DNA from: Serratia grimesii NBRC 13537
GTDB lineage: Bacteria > Pseudomonadota > Gammaproteobacteria > Enterobacterales > Enterobacteriaceae
DNA: 64,000 bases
Direction: 5' to 3'
NCBI RefSeq assembly: GCF_001590905.1
Contig: NZ_BCTT01000014.1
Span: forward strand, 62,001-126,000
Shown in pieces: positions 25,968 through 35,378 of the stretch. Below the pieces are notes generated by a model. That model searched no databases. It was not told where the DNA came from and saw only the letters and a list, made by a program, of their open reading frames with translations. A program made the position numbers and the translations under genes. Every line of letters begins with the position of its first letter. Position 1 is the stretch's first letter.

Positions 25968-26788
25968 AGATGAATAAATCCGTCATATACATGGGTTGCC
26001 GGACCGGTCATAAACAGCGGGCTGCCCGGTCCTTTCCAGCGAATATGCAGACTGCCACCCGGCAGCTCTACATGCACCTCTTCTGACAGCAATTCTTGTT
26101 GAATCCCTACCGCCACAGCAGCACAAGCGCCGCTACCGCAAGCTTGCGTTTCGCCAGCGCCACGCTCATAGACACGCAGCTTGATGTGCTCACGGCTGAC
26201 AATTTGCATAAAACCAATATTGGCCCGTTCCGGGAAACGCTCATGCCCTTCCAGTACCGGTCCAAGCAACTCCACCTTGGCGGTTTTTACATCATCCACC
26301 TGTAAAACACAATGCGGATTGCCCATCGACACCACGCCGCATAACACTGTATGTTCGGCCGCACGCATGATGTACGTCTTTTCTTCTTTAGTCGCACGAA
26401 AGGGCACCGATTGAGGATCAAAGTTCGGCTCACCCATATTCACACACACCAGATCGTCATCGGTTACGCTCAGCACCATACGCCCAGTCTGGGTACTCAC
26501 GCGAATATCGCGCTTGTTAGTCAGCCCTTTCAACCGCACAAAGCGGGCGAAACAGCGAGCACCGTTACCACACTGTGCCACTTCGCTGCCGTCAGCGTTA
26601 AAAATGCGGTAGTGAAAATCCAGTTCAGGATCGTAAGGCGGTTCTACCACCAGCAGCTGGTCAAAGCCAACGCCCAAGTGCCGATCGGCCAAACGGCGGA
26701 TCAGCTCGGGTGAAAAATAGACATTCTGTGTAACGGCATCGACCACCATAAAGTCGTTGCCCAGACCGTGCATTTTGGAGAACTGCAT
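25964..26788 (-). CDS. dapF: Diaminopimelate epimerase
   Basis: Converts LL-diaminopimelate to meso-diaminopimelate for lysine and peptidoglycan synthesis. The product is 274 residues, as in E. coli, from the ATG at 26788, which follows GGAG. It has the two catalytic cysteines in [11 protein letters not shown] (about 73) and [12 protein letters not shown] (about 217), and starts with the family sequence [17 protein letters not shown]. The frame extends 18 codons upstream without a plausible start context. It lies 58 bases after lptM. Confidence 0.97.
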   Translation of the reverse strand: MQFSKMHGLGNDFMVVDAVTQNVYFSPELIRRLADRHLGVGFDQLLVVEPPYDPELDFHYRIFNADGSEVAQCGNGARCFARFVRLKGLTNKRDIRVSTQTGRMVLSVTDDDLVCVNMGEPNFDPQSVPFRATKEEKTYIMRAAEHTVLCGVVSMGNPHCVLQVDDVKTAKVELLGPVLEGHERFPERANIGFMQIVSREHIKLRVYERGAGETQACGSGACAAVAVGIQQELLSEEVHVELPGGSLHIRWKGPGSPLFMTGPATHVYDGFIHL

Positions 26789-26846
26789 ATCATACTCCGC
26801 TATCCGTCTTGAGTTTGCGATGGCCCACGCCGCCGCAAACAAGATG

Positions 26847-27050
26847 TTACTGGTCGCTCATCGACGGTTTTTGCTGAGACCCAGAAAGCTCCTGCTGATT
26901 TTTCTGTACTTGATCGCCAGTCTGAACCTGAGGTTTCTTGCTGGCCGGATCGGCTGGAGGGAAGTACAGCGGGCCTTTCAGACCGCAGCCAGAGAGCCCG
27001 GCAAACAGAACTGCCATCAGCGCATAGCGTAGTTGTTTTTTCATTTGCAT
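26847..27050 (-). CDS. lptM: Small outer-membrane lipoprotein LptM (YifL)
   Basis: A 67-residue lipoprotein with lipobox LSGC and the invariant [10 protein letters not shown] after the lipidated cysteine, the part that in E. coli binds the LPS translocon LptD/LptE and helps LptD mature. The tail is Gln/Lys/Ser-rich and disordered-looking. Two starts are possible, 27050 and 27044, both near AGG; the first gives the E. coli length. It is first in the operon with dapF and divergent from cyaY. Confidence 0.92.
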   Translation of the reverse strand: MQMKKQLRYALMAVLFAGLSGCGLKGPLYFPPADPASKKPQVQTGDQVQKNQQELSGSQQKPSMSDQ

Positions 27051-27122
27051 TAATGCCTGTAATTCATACGTCCAAGGTCTCTATAATCGCAGGTGGATCA
27101 TGAAAAGCAATAGGAATTGAAT

Positions 27123-27443
27123 ATGAACGACAGTGAGTTTCACCAGTTGGCTGACCAACTGATGCTTAATATTGAAGAGACACTGGACGATTTTGACGGC
27201 GATGCGGACATCGATTACGAAACTAACGGCGGTGTCATGACGTTAAGCTTCGAAAATGGCACCAAAATTGTGATCAATCGCCAGGAACCTCTGCATCAGG
27301 TTTGGCTGGCGACCAAAACGGGCGGCTACCACTTTAACTACCGTGACGGTGTGTGGGTCTGCGATCGCAGCGGTCATGCCTTCTATCCGTTGCTGAGTGA
27401 AGCGGCCAGCGCACAGGCCGGCGAAGATGTGACATTTGCTTGA
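27123..27443 (+). CDS. cyaY: Frataxin homologue CyaY
   Basis: A 106-residue bacterial frataxin that binds iron and tunes IscS-dependent Fe-S cluster assembly. The acidic first helix ([17 protein letters not shown], about 20-36) supplies the iron-binding ridge, and the beta-sheet core contains [15 protein letters not shown]. The ATG at 27123 follows AGGA by 7 bases; a TTG at 27117 is only two codons earlier. It is convergent with cyaA across a strong hairpin, as in E. coli. Confidence 0.95.
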   Translation: MNDSEFHQLADQLMLNIEETLDDFDGDADIDYETNGGVMTLSFENGTKIVINRQEPLHQVWLATKTGGYHFNYRDGVWVCDRSGHAFYPLLSEAASAQAGEDVTFA

Positions 27444-27455
27444 GTATGCGGGCAT

Positions 27456-27487
27456 TCACAGGGGCTCAGTACTCTGAGCCCCTGTGA
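27456..27487. terminator. Bidirectional terminator, cyaY/cyaA
   Basis: A 14-bp perfect stem, TCACAGGGGCTCAG-TACT-CTGAGCCCCTGTGA, occupies almost the whole gap between the two stop codons. Confidence 0.8.
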
Positions 27488-27489
27488 GA

Positions 27490-30042
27490 TCAATGCAGTT
27501 GGAACTGCTGCTTCAGCGGCAGAGTTGCACCATCGGTCAGGGGAACGCACAGGCTCGACAATACATTGCTGCGGAACGGAATGACCTGAGTGCGACCATC
27601 GAGCTGCACTATCTGATAAAACTGTGGCAGGTTGAAGTTGATAAAGCTGGAACCATACGTGAAGCGGTCATGTGAGGAAGAGTAGAAACGGCTGACATCG
27701 CGCACCAGCTCCTCTTTACTGCCTTCACAATGGTGGTACACCTCAACCCGGTTAGACTCATCCAGAATATAGATGTTAAAGCCTTTATCGTCTGACGTGT
27801 CTTCAAAGAAGAACTGAATGATCCCTTCACTCGCAAAGCCATCCACGACAGGGGGCAGATGCACCTGATCGGTTTCTACTTTGATCGACAAGCCGTGCAA
27901 TTTGTTATTCGAAATAGCGCCGTAGAATTCCACCGCATTTTCCAACTTCTGCACCGACACGCTCAGGCGCTCGAAGAACAGGCCCCAGGTCTGTCCGGCA
28001 ACGCGAACTGCTTTAAAGCGGCCCGGTTCCAGTCGGGTACTGGACAAGCGCAGTTCAATGCACTCTGACACCAGCTGCTGAATACGGGTACGGATAAGGC
28101 CGCGCAAGTGCTGGCTGTAGCAGAACACCTCTACCGACTCCGGTGGGGCAGCGTCCTGATGCATTTTGCCAAGAATGGTCTTCAAGGCTTCCAACACCGA
28201 TTGCTCACCGCTGAAATGCAGTGTACGCACCTCGTTCCAGGAGTTGCGGTACAGCAGATCGATACTGCCCACCAAACACTGTTGTTGCTGACCAAAACTG
28301 AACACATCGAGCTTGCGGAAATCGAAATGTACGACCTGATTACGGAAGGCCGCAGTCGGATCGTTTTCCAGATTGACGATAATCGCCAAATGGCGAATTT
28401 CACATGGGCTGTACAGCGCTTTTGGCGTCGGTGCCGCCAGGCGCAGCGGGAAGTGGTGCGATACATCGGCCACCAACTCCTGCAATTTGGCGGTGTCACA
28501 CAGGTTGCCGCTCTTGATATGCAAACGGGTCTTCGGCGTCAGCAGGCCGTTGAAATAAGCCCAAGCCACCAGCTTGTTCAGGTAACGGTTATATTCCAGC
28601 GGTTGATGGCTGACAATCGAGTCCATGGCCGGTGCCTGGTTGTACAGGTACCAGCCGGTGCGGTTGGCGCGGCCAATCGGCACATGAATGAAGGTCAAAT
28701 CCTCTTCTGACAGGTCCGGCGAGATCTGCGGGTTCACCAACGTCACCTTACCAGGCAGCGCTTCAAACGCAGCGTAAAGCTTGCGGGTCAGCACACCGAT
28801 ATCCTGCGGGCTGGCACTGACACTGAGGTTATTACGACGGGCGAAGCGGATCAGGTTGCGGTAGCTCTGCATCATCGCATCCAACAACTCATTGTGTGCT
28901 TCACGCACCCGTTCAATTTTCCAGTTCGCGCGGTTATCCAACATCGCCAGGCGCTCTTCGTCCCAACCCCATTCTCTGACCAATTGGCTGAGGATCTCAC
29001 GACGCCAGCCTACGCATGCGTTGGCACGCGACAATTTTTCACAGACTTTGAGGTAGAAACAGCGGCGGACCAGATCGAGGCGGGTAGTGTCGTTGATTTC
29101 GGTCAGATAATGGGTGACGCGTTCAAGCATCATACAGTAGGCGTCGAGACCGAAGCAGACGATCTCGCCCTGGTGCAGTCGTTGCTTGATATCCATCGCC
29201 AACAACTGCGTATTCGGGTATTCCCAGGAATAGGCTTCCAGCAACAGGGTTTTCAGTACCGCTTTGTAAGGCGAGTCGATACTTTTATACAGTTGCCACA
29301 GGCTGGCACCAAAGTATTCCTCTGCCGACAACGTACTCAGGCCGCCGAGATCCAGCCATTCGTTCGGTGTTAACGCACCTTGTGAGTACAGCGACAGCAC
29401 ATACTCATCGTAATGGGCTTCTTCTTCACCTGGCACCATATTCCATAAAATGCGTTTGCCGGCCAGACGTACCGCGGTGCGGTAAAACTCGTCCAACAGC
29501 AGAATATGTTGAGTGGAACCACAGTCTTCACCGCCCAGACTACCGCTTTCGTTATGGCGGAAGCGGTTTTCGTCTATCAGGAAGAAGCTAACCTCAACCC
29601 CCATCGACGCTGCCCATTTTTCCAACAGGCTGCATTTCTGTTGCAGGCGATTGCGTTCTTCGTTGTCCAGCCAAGACTGGTGGCACACCCAGATGTCGAG
29701 ATCCGAGCTGCAACTCTGGCCGATCGACGAAGTACTGCCCATGGAGTAAACCCCAGTAATCGGCAGTTCACCGCTGGCCAGCTTATCAAACGGGCTGCCC
29801 CATTTGTCTTCTAAATCGTTGAGATATTCTTGCTGGGTTTCATCAGGCGTGTAGAGGCAAACGCCATGGGGAACGTTACCGTTCAGATAACCTGGCATCA
29901 GTGGGTGGTGGTGGTGCAATAAGGTAGGCAGCAGACTGTATACCCGTTGAAACGCGGGCTTCATGGCCGCTAGGGCGCGATCGATTCGTAATTGATTGAT
30001 CGCATCCAGTCTCTGCTTCAGTGTCTCGATGTAGAGGTACAA
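27490..30042 (-). CDS. cyaA: Class I adenylate cyclase
   Basis: Makes cAMP from ATP; its C-terminal half responds to the glucose PTS. The product is 850 residues (E. coli 848). The catalytic nucleotidyltransferase-like region is [20 protein letters not shown] (about 98-117). The start codon is TTG at 30042 ([19 protein letters not shown]), the same inefficient UUG initiation that limits CyaA in E. coli. A CRP site about 100 bases upstream implies feedback repression by cAMP-CRP. It diverges from hemC. Confidence 0.97.
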   Translation of the reverse strand: MYLYIETLKQRLDAINQLRIDRALAAMKPAFQRVYSLLPTLLHHHHPLMPGYLNGNVPHGVCLYTPDETQQEYLNDLEDKWGSPFDKLASGELPITGVYSMGSTSSIGQSCSSDLDIWVCHQSWLDNEERNRLQQKCSLLEKWAASMGVEVSFFLIDENRFRHNESGSLGGEDCGSTQHILLLDEFYRTAVRLAGKRILWNMVPGEEEAHYDEYVLSLYSQGALTPNEWLDLGGLSTLSAEEYFGASLWQLYKSIDSPYKAVLKTLLLEAYSWEYPNTQLLAMDIKQRLHQGEIVCFGLDAYCMMLERVTHYLTEINDTTRLDLVRRCFYLKVCEKLSRANACVGWRREILSQLVREWGWDEERLAMLDNRANWKIERVREAHNELLDAMMQSYRNLIRFARRNNLSVSASPQDIGVLTRKLYAAFEALPGKVTLVNPQISPDLSEEDLTFIHVPIGRANRTGWYLYNQAPAMDSIVSHQPLEYNRYLNKLVAWAYFNGLLTPKTRLHIKSGNLCDTAKLQELVADVSHHFPLRLAAPTPKALYSPCEIRHLAIIVNLENDPTAAFRNQVVHFDFRKLDVFSFGQQQQCLVGSIDLLYRNSWNEVRTLHFSGEQSVLEALKTILGKMHQDAAPPESVEVFCYSQHLRGLIRTRIQQLVSECIELRLSSTRLEPGRFKAVRVAGQTWGLFFERLSVSVQKLENAVEFYGAISNNKLHGLSIKVETDQVHLPPVVDGFASEGIIQFFFEDTSDDKGFNIYILDESNRVEVYHHCEGSKEELVRDVSRFYSSSHDRFTYGSSFINFNLPQFYQIVQLDGRTQVIPFRSNVLSSLCVPLTDGATLPLKQQFQLH

Positions 30043-30135
30043 GACGTCTCGCCTGATTATCCCGGTGTTTAGAAAAAAACCCGTATTCCATAAGCGCCGT
30101 TAGTGTTGGAAGAATATTTGGCAACTTATTGCTGG

Positions 30136-30157
30136 AAACGTGATCAATTTAACACCT
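30136..30157 (-). promoter_or_regulatory. CRP site of the cyaA promoter
   Basis: TGTTAAATTGATCACG on the minus strand (30154-30139) agrees with the CRP consensus, with one mismatch per arm. With its flanks it is nearly the same as the E. coli cyaA P2 site, where CRP represses. Confidence 0.8.
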
Positions 30158-30300
30158 TGCTGATTGACCGTAAAGGAAGTAACGCTTCACTATTATTGTA
30201 GCGCCACTCTAAACGATTTACCCGCAGTGTTAACTGCCCCAAAATACATCACACGTCCCGTTGATTCCGTTGTCCTTTATCCGCCTATGGCTTCTTGCAC

Positions 30301-30328
30301 TGACAGTTTTCACACTCAGTGGTAGGAT
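30301..30328 (+). promoter_or_regulatory. Possible hemC sigma-70 promoter
   Basis: TGACAG (30301-30306), a 16-base spacer and TAGGAT (30323-30328), 30 bases before the hemC start. The match to consensus is only moderate. The rest of the 316-base cyaA-hemC gap shows no other clear site besides the CRP box. Confidence 0.35.
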
Positions 30329-30358
30329 GAATGGCGAATTATAAAAACGGTAACAAGC

Positions 30359-31300
30359 ATGTTAGACAAAATTATTCGAATTGCCACCCGCCAAAGCCCA
30401 CTTGCTCTCTGGCAAGCACATTATGTGCAGCAGCGCCTGATGGCCAGCCACCCAGGCCTACAGGTCGAACTGGTGCCGATGGTTACGCGGGGCGACATTA
30501 TTCTGGATACACCACTGGCGAAAGTCGGTGGTAAAGGGCTGTTTGTTAAGGAACTTGAATTGGCGCTATTGGATGGCCGTGCGGATATCGCCGTCCATTC
30601 GATGAAAGACGTCCCGGTAGATTTCCCCGATGGTCTGGGTTTGGTGACCATTTGTGAGCGTGACGATCCGCGCGACGCATTTGTTTCCAACCGTTTCGAC
30701 TCGCTCGATCAACTGCCGCAAGGCAGCATAGTCGGCACATCCAGCCTACGCCGTCAGTGCCAATTGCGTGAGCGTCGCCCGGATCTGATCGTGCGTGATC
30801 TGCGCGGTAACGTCGGAACACGCTTGGCAAAACTGGATAATGGCGATTACGACGCCATTATACTGGCCGTCGCGGGGCTGAATCGCCTGGGGTTGGAACA
30901 ACGTATCCGCAGCCCGCTGAGCCCTGAAGAGTGCCTGCCGGCTGTCGGCCAGGGCGCTGTCGGCATTGAATGCCGACTCGATGATGAAACCACCCGTGCG
31001 TTACTGGCACCACTCAATCATACGGCAACCGAAATCCGTGTACGCGCAGAACGCGCAATGAATACCCGTTTGGAAGGCGGTTGCCAGGTCCCAATCGGCA
31101 GCTATGCCGAGCTGAATGGCGATAGCCTATGGTTGCGTGCACTGGTCGGCTCCCCAGATGGTAGCCAGATGGTACGCGGCGAGCGTCGCGGTCCCGCAGC
31201 ATTGGCAGAACAAATGGGTGTTGAGCTGGCAGAAGAGTTGCTGGCGCAGGGCGCACGTGAAATTCTGCAGGTTGTTTATCAGGGAAATCCCCCGGCATGA
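30359..31300 (+). CDS. hemC: Porphobilinogen deaminase (hydroxymethylbilane synthase)
   Basis: Joins four porphobilinogen units to hydroxymethylbilane, the third common step of tetrapyrrole synthesis. The 313-residue protein has [21 protein letters not shown]-type domain 1 sequence (about 60-80). The conserved arginines lie in [16 protein letters not shown], and the cofactor-binding cysteine is in [13 protein letters not shown] (about residue 242). It is first in hemCDXY, and its stop overlaps the hemD start (ATGA). It diverges from cyaA as in E. coli. Confidence 0.97.
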   Translation: MLDKIIRIATRQSPLALWQAHYVQQRLMASHPGLQVELVPMVTRGDIILDTPLAKVGGKGLFVKELELALLDGRADIAVHSMKDVPVDFPDGLGLVTICERDDPRDAFVSNRFDSLDQLPQGSIVGTSSLRRQCQLRERRPDLIVRDLRGNVGTRLAKLDNGDYDAIILAVAGLNRLGLEQRIRSPLSPEECLPAVGQGAVGIECRLDDETTRALLAPLNHTATEIRVRAERAMNTRLEGGCQVPIGSYAELNGDSLWLRALVGSPDGSQMVRGERRGPAALAEQMGVELAEELLAQGAREILQVVYQGNPPA

Positions 31301-32043
31301 CAATATTGGTAACCCGCCCTTCTCCTTCAGGGGAGCAATTAGTGAGCCGACTGCGTGCACTCGGCCGGGTTGCCTACCATGCTCCGCTGATCGATTTCGC
31401 GCCGGGGAGTGATCTACCCAAGCTACCGCTGGCGCTGCAGCAACTTAATGATGGCGACCTGGTATTTATCCTGTCGCAACATTCAGTGAGCTACGCCAAC
31501 TCGGTGATGGGCCGCGTCGGGCTGACATGGCCCGCCAGACTGACCTATTATGCTATCGGCCGTACTACCGCGCTGGCGATGCACCGGATCACCAGCCTAC
31601 CGGTGGAATACCCGCGTGAGCAGGAGATCAGCGAAACCTTGTTGCTGCTACCTGCCTTACAGAAACTCGACGGCAAACAGGCGCTGATCCTACGCGGCAA
31701 CGGCGGACGCGAGCTGCTCGGCAATACCTTGAGCGAGCGCGGCGCTGCCGTCAGCTATTATGAATGTTATCAACGCAGCCCAGTGCATTATGATGGTAGT
31801 GAACAAAGCGCCCACTGGCAGCGTGCCGGTGTTGATACACTGGTCGTCACCAGCGGTGAAATGTTACAACAGCTCTATACTTTAGTTCCTGATTACTACC
31901 GTTCTTCGTGGTTATTGCGTTGCCGCCTGGTAGTCGTAAGTGAACGCCTGGCTACCCTCGCCCAGGAATTGGGCTGGAGCACAATTCGGGTAGCTGATAA
32001 TGCCGATAATGACGCGCTGATCCGCGCGCTACAACAAACCTGA
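31297..32043 (+). CDS. hemD: Uroporphyrinogen-III synthase
   Basis: Closes hydroxymethylbilane with inversion of ring D to give uroporphyrinogen III. The 248-residue, two-domain protein starts [22 protein letters not shown] and has the moderately conserved stretch [16 protein letters not shown] in the second half. HemD sequences diverge fast, so the call rests on this pattern and on position: a 4-base overlap with hemC and a 17-base gap to hemX. Confidence 0.95.
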   Translation: MTILVTRPSPSGEQLVSRLRALGRVAYHAPLIDFAPGSDLPKLPLALQQLNDGDLVFILSQHSVSYANSVMGRVGLTWPARLTYYAIGRTTALAMHRITSLPVEYPREQEISETLLLLPALQKLDGKQALILRGNGGRELLGNTLSERGAAVSYYECYQRSPVHYDGSEQSAHWQRAGVDTLVVTSGEMLQQLYTLVPDYYRSSWLLRCRLVVVSERLATLAQELGWSTIRVADNADNDALIRALQQT

Positions 32044-32060
32044 CTATGGGATGTGCCACT

Positions 32061-33185
32061 ATGACGGAACAAAATACCCCATCCGCCCCGGTTGAAGAGC
32101 CAACCACCGCGGTTGAGAGCCCCCAGCAGCCAGACGCTGACAAGCGTAAAGGTAAAAATACCGGCCCGGTATTAGGCGCAATTGCCATCGTGCTGGTTAT
32201 TGCATTGGGTGCTGGCGGCTATTACCACACACATCGACAAGCACAGCAGCTCATTGCAGCCAATCAAACCTTACAACAGCAGCTTGAAGCACTGAAACAG
32301 AGCCAACAGCAAGAAAGAGGCGCGCTGGAAGGCCTGCTGCAGCAACAGGGTAAAACGCTCGATGCTGCCGACCGTGAGCAAGCGACCCTGGCACGCCAAC
32401 TTAATGAACTGCAAGAAAAAGTCGCCATCATTTCCGGCAGCGACGCCAAAACCTGGTTGCTGGCGCAGGCCGACTTTTTGGTGAAAATGGCTGGGCGTAA
32501 ACTGTGGAGCGATCAGGACGTCACAACTGCCGCAGCCTTGCTGAAAAGTGCCGACGCCAGCCTGGCAGACATGAACGACCCAAGCCTACTCGAGGTTCGT
32601 CGCGCCATCACTGAAGATATCAGCACGCTATCTACCCTTACCCAGGTGGATTTCGATGGCATCATTCTCAAAACCAATCAACTCTCCAATCAGGTTGATA
32701 ATCTACGCCTGGCGGATAACAACAGCGACGAAGCGCCAATGGACCAAGACAGCACCGAGCTGTCCAGTTCTATCGGTGAATGGCGGCAAAACCTGGCGAA
32801 AAGCTGGCATAACTTTATGGCCGACTTTATTACCGTTCGCCGCCGTGATAGCAGTGCTGAGCCTTTGCTGGCCCCAAATCAGGACATTTACCTGCGCGAA
32901 AATATTCGCTCACGCCTGTTAGTTGCCGCCCAGGCAATCCCACGCCATCAAAACGAAGTGTATAAGCAGTCGCTGGAAACTATCTCTACGTGGGTACGCG
33001 CCTACTTCGACACTACCGACCCGGCCACGAAAGCCTTCCTCGAAGAGTTAGACGCACTGAGTCAGCAGTCGATCACGATGGACGTGCCGGACCATCTGAA
33101 AAGCCAGCCACTGCTGGAAAAACTGATGCAGACCCGGGTGCGTAATCTGATGACCCAGTCCCCTGCAGCCCACCAGGAGGGATAA
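32061..33185 (+). CDS. hemX: HemX, putative uroporphyrinogen-III C-methyltransferase-like membrane protein
   Basis: A 374-residue inner-membrane protein of unclear function in the heme operon. A Pro/Glu-rich cytoplasmic N-terminus is followed by one membrane helix ([17 protein letters not shown], about 37-53), a Gln-rich coiled coil (about 58-125) and a periplasmic helical domain. Despite the old name there is no methyltransferase fold visible. The ATG at 32061 is preferred over 32046, which lies 2 bases after the hemD stop, because GGGA stands 9 bases before it. hemY follows 3 bases after the stop. Confidence 0.92.
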   Translation: MTEQNTPSAPVEEPTTAVESPQQPDADKRKGKNTGPVLGAIAIVLVIALGAGGYYHTHRQAQQLIAANQTLQQQLEALKQSQQQERGALEGLLQQQGKTLDAADREQATLARQLNELQEKVAIISGSDAKTWLLAQADFLVKMAGRKLWSDQDVTTAAALLKSADASLADMNDPSLLEVRRAITEDISTLSTLTQVDFDGIILKTNQLSNQVDNLRLADNNSDEAPMDQDSTELSSSIGEWRQNLAKSWHNFMADFITVRRRDSSAEPLLAPNQDIYLRENIRSRLLVAAQAIPRHQNEVYKQSLETISTWVRAYFDTTDPATKAFLEELDALSQQSITMDVPDHLKSQPLLEKLMQTRVRNLMTQSPAAHQEG

Positions 33186-33188
33186 GCC

Positions 33189-34385
33189 ATGTTACGCGTG
33201 CTATTTCTGTTCCTGGTGTTAATTGCCAGTGTGGTGGTCGGGCCGATGTTGGCCGGCCATCAGGGCTATGTGCTGATTCAGACCGATAACTACAACATTG
33301 AAACCAGTGTCACCGGTCTGGTGATCATGGGCGTTTTGTTGTTTGTGGTACTGCTGGTGATCGAATGGATCCTACGCCGCATCTTCCGTACGGGGGCCCG
33401 TACCCGCGGCTGGTTTATCGGTCGTAAACGCACCCGTGCGCGCAAGCAAACCAAGGCCGCATTGATCAAACTGGCAGAAGGTGATTACAAGCAAGTTGAG
33501 AAGCTGCTGACGCGTAATGCAGATCATGCCGAGCAGCCGGTCGTAAACTACCTCTTGGCCGCCGAGGCAGCACAGCAACGCGGCGATGACTTCCGCACCA
33601 ACCAATATCTGGAACGCGCCGCCGAGGCCGCCGATACCGATCAGTTGCCGGTAGACATCACTCGCGTACGCATTCAATTGGCGCAAGGTGAAAACCATGC
33701 AGCACGTCATGGTGTCGATCGCCTGTTAAACCAAGCGCCACGCCACCCAGAAGTGTTAAGGCTGGCGGAAATGGCTTATCTGCGTACCGGTGCCTTTGCC
33801 TCGTTGCTTGAGATCTTGCCATCGATGAGCAAGATCAATCTGCATACCGAAGCTGAACTGCAAGCTTTGCAGCAACAGGCTTATATTGGCCTGATGAATC
33901 AGGCAATGGCAGATGAAGGCAGCGATGGTCTGAAGCGTTGGTGGAAAGATCAAAGCCGCAAAACCCGCCATGAAGTTCCGTTGCAAATTGCGATGGTAGA
34001 ACATCTGATCGAATGCAATGACCACGAATTAGCACAAGAAATCGTGCTCGATAGCCTGAAACGTCAGTACGATGAGCGACTGGTGCTGTTGATCCCACGT
34101 TTGAAGTCGGGGAATCCGCAACAGCTGGAGAAAGCATTACGTCAGCAAGTGAAACAGCATGGTGCTACACCGTTGTTGAACAGCACTCTGGGGCAGTTGT
34201 TGATGAAGCACGGTGAATGGCAACAGGCCGCCGATGCATTCCGGGAAGCGTTGAAACAACGTCCAGATGCCTACGATTATGCCTGGCTGGCGGATGTACT
34301 GGATAAGCTGCACCGTTCAGATGAAGCAGCTCAGATGCGACGTGAAGGTTTGATGTTGACTCTGAAGCAGAACGGCGACGCATAA
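33189..34385 (+). CDS. hemY: HemY, TPR-containing membrane protein of the heme operon
   Basis: A 398-residue inner-membrane protein with two N-terminal hydrophobic segments (1-20 and about 42-62), a basic stretch (RKRTRARKQTK) and a TPR-type helical region to the end. The last repeat is visible in GEWQQAADAFREALKQRPDAYDYAWLADVL. It is thought to act late in heme synthesis or in its assembly; it is not the Bacillus protoporphyrinogen oxidase of the same name. AGGAGG precedes the ATG. The operon ends here; an inserted repeat follows within the terminator region. Confidence 0.93.
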   Translation: MLRVLFLFLVLIASVVVGPMLAGHQGYVLIQTDNYNIETSVTGLVIMGVLLFVVLLVIEWILRRIFRTGARTRGWFIGRKRTRARKQTKAALIKLAEGDYKQVEKLLTRNADHAEQPVVNYLLAAEAAQQRGDDFRTNQYLERAAEAADTDQLPVDITRVRIQLAQGENHAARHGVDRLLNQAPRHPEVLRLAEMAYLRTGAFASLLEILPSMSKINLHTEAELQALQQQAYIGLMNQAMADEGSDGLKRWWKDQSRKTRHEVPLQIAMVEHLIECNDHELAQEIVLDSLKRQYDERLVLLIPRLKSGNPQQLEKALRQQVKQHGATPLLNSTLGQLLMKHGEWQQAADAFREALKQRPDAYDYAWLADVLDKLHRSDEAAQMRREGLMLTLKQNGDA

Positions 34386-34406
34386 CGGTATTATCGAGTG
34401 ACCAAA

Positions 34407-34427
34407 GCGCGGCATGATTGCCGCGTT
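34407..34427 (+). repeat. Near copy of the duplicated hemY terminator stem (21 bp)
   Basis: GCGCGGCATGATTGCCGCGTT, a stem-loop followed by AGG instead of a T-run. The identical 21 bases recur at 34567-34587 beyond the repeat element. Confidence 0.85.
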
Positions 34428-34566
34428 AGGTTGCTGACAAAGAAGGAAAAAGCGTGGTTTTTCCTTCTTTGTGGTGATCAGCCGAAAATCAATAAATTGA
34501 TTTTCCTGATTTTTATTTATCGGCATCTACTCGCTCTGGGCAGGAATGAGGTTTGTCATCAGTCTG
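34428..34566 (-). mobile_element. 139-bp structured repeat, copy 2 (terminator-inserted MITE-like element)
   Basis: This is the inverted counterpart of 9165-9304. Read on the minus strand it begins CAGACTGATGACAAAC and ends CAGCAACCT. Its long hairpin (34438-34471) is CAAAGAAGGAAAAA / TTTTTCCTTCTTTG, where copy 1 has GCAGG/CCTGC: the base changes fall on both arms and keep the stem. The central GAAAATCAA hairpin is identical. The flanks are exact 21-bp copies of the hemY terminator stem. Relative to its upstream gene it lies in the orientation opposite to copy 1. Confidence 0.75.
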
Positions 34567-34594
34567 GCGCGGCATGATTGCCGCGTTTTTTTTC
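34567..34594 (+). terminator. hemY intrinsic terminator (far copy)
   Basis: The 21-bp stem-loop GCGCGGCATGATTGCCGCGTT at 34567-34587 is followed here by a full run of eight Ts, unlike the near copy at 34407-34427. Confidence 0.85.
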
Positions 34595-34615
34595 GCCTGT
34601 CGCTTATATTTAGGC

Positions 34616-34835
34616 AAAAAAAAACACTTGCCGCGGTGGCAAGTGTATAAAAAAGCAATCAGGTCTAGGACAACAGGGGCGGTGCCTCACTCAACGTTAT
34701 GCCCGGAGTGTGATGTCATGGCTGTAAGCACGCTGACATCGTTCTGGTGGGCAATAGGCACCCTAAATCGGCTCTGCGTCATTCCCAGGGTTTATGAAGC
34801 CTAAGGCGAACATAAGAAGTGGAATGAGCATCTAC
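34616..34835 (-). ncRNA. glmZ: Small RNA GlmZ
   Basis: Hfq-dependent sRNA that activates translation of glmS (glucosamine-6-phosphate synthase) and is cut by RNase E through RapZ when glucosamine-6-phosphate is plentiful. The transcript begins GTAGATGCTCATTCC at 34835, like E. coli GlmZ. It keeps CTTATGTTCGCCTTAG, AATGACGCAGAGCCG, AACGTTGAGTGA and the glmS-pairing region CCTGTTGTC with AGACCTG. It ends in a perfect 9-bp hairpin (ACACTTGCC/GGCAAGTGT, 34646-34624) with a T-run. It lies downstream of and convergent with hemY, as in E. coli. Confidence 0.92.
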
Positions 34836-34845
34836 ACAGTAGATA

Positions 34846-34862
34846 TTGCACTTGCCGTGCCA
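34846..34862 (-). promoter_or_regulatory. Sigma-54 promoter of glmZ
   Basis: TGGCACGGCAAGTGCAA on the minus strand has the invariant GG and GC ten bases apart. With the -12 C at 34848, transcription would begin at about 34836, exactly where the GlmZ sequence starts. Sigma-54 control of glmZ is known for several Enterobacterales, including Yersinia. Confidence 0.85.
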
Positions 34863-34994
34863 GCTTTTTTAAAAGAGCACCAATTTTTATAAAAATTTAT
34901 TTATCATATTGAATTAAAACAAATTTAATCATTTTAGTATGTATCGTGTTTTCCGCCGCTTACCATGCTCTCCATCCCCCAACATCAGAAGATA

Positions 34995-35012
34995 TGTCGC
35001 CTTATAACGACG
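34995..35012. promoter_or_regulatory. GlrR activator site 1
   Basis: TGTC-N10-GACG, one base from the GlrR motif TGTC-N10-GACA, about 165 bases upstream of the glmZ start. Confidence 0.65.
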
Positions 35013-35042
35013 ACTTAAGCCAAAGTGATTTTTATTAATAAA

Positions 35043-35055
35043 AATCAATCAATTA
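35043..35055. promoter_or_regulatory. IHF site upstream of glmZ
   Basis: AATCAATCAATTA fits the IHF consensus WATCAANNNNTTR fully. It lies in AT-rich DNA between two GlrR sites and could bend the DNA to bring GlrR to the sigma-54 holoenzyme. Confidence 0.55.
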
Positions 35056-35057
35056 CA

Positions 35058-35075
35058 TGTCTCATCCTGACGACA
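35058..35075. promoter_or_regulatory. GlrR activator site 2
   Basis: TGTC-TCATCCTGAC-GACA is a perfect TGTC-N10-GACA palindrome, about 230 bases upstream of glmZ. Confidence 0.75.
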
Positions 35076-35089
35076 ATGCACCATGCCGG

Positions 35090-35107
35090 TGTCGTGGAAA
35101 ACCAACA
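35090..35107. promoter_or_regulatory. GlrR activator site 3
   Basis: TGTC-N10-AACA, one mismatch from the motif, making three sites in a row, a number also described upstream of glmY/glmZ in relatives. The remaining DNA up to 35180 shows nothing else recognisable. Confidence 0.6.
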
Positions 35108-35181
35108 CGCTAGCCACATTGAGACGGAAACCATAAGCCGTACAAGGGAGGGATATGAAGTTGACCGGATTGCAGAAAGCG

Positions 35182-35211
35182 AAAAGCCCGTTCAGTAATG
35201 AACGGGCTTTT
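35182..35211 (-). terminator. Second terminator after the tRNA operon
   Basis: AAAAGCCCGTTC-ATTACT-GAACGGGCTTTT on the minus strand, a 12-bp perfect stem ending in Ts. It stands just after a degenerate tRNA-Pro 3' end. Confidence 0.8.
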
Positions 35212-35218
35212 CTGAATG

Positions 35219-35237
35219 TCGTCGACGAGAGAGGATT
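35219..35237 (-). pseudogene. Degenerate tRNA-Pro 3' end
   Basis: On the minus strand AATCCTCTCTCGTCGACGA matches the last 19 bases of proM (AATCCTCTCTCGGCGACCA) with two changes, one of them in the CCA. The similarity continues into the spacer (ACATTCAGAAAA against ACATTCAAGAAAA) and the terminator. It is the remnant of a tandem tRNA copy or of an integration event. Confidence 0.6.
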
Positions 35238-35350
35238 ACTGCATCTGTGATACTGCCCTGCGGGCCGTTGCTAAAGCAACGTTGTCTCGCTGCGCTCGGC
35301 TCAAACCTCCTTCGGAGGTGCTCATCCTATAAACTACAGATGTAAAAAAA

Positions 35351-35366
35351 CCCGCTATAAAGCGGG
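35351..35366 (-). terminator. tRNA operon terminator after proM
   Basis: CCCGCT-TTAT-AGCGGG on the minus strand followed by seven Ts (35350-35344), about 13 bases beyond the proM CCA end. Confidence 0.85.
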
Positions 35367-35378
35367 TTTTCTTGAATG

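Noticed and set aside
32046-32060. Earlier hemX start at 32046
   Set aside because: It lies 2 bases after the hemD stop with no ribosome-binding site; the ATG at 32061 has GGGA at a suitable distance.
34428-34566. The repeat as an ERIC or REP/BIME unit
   Set aside because: Length and sequence do not fit the ERIC consensus or REP units known to me, and the flanking terminator duplications are not a feature of either.
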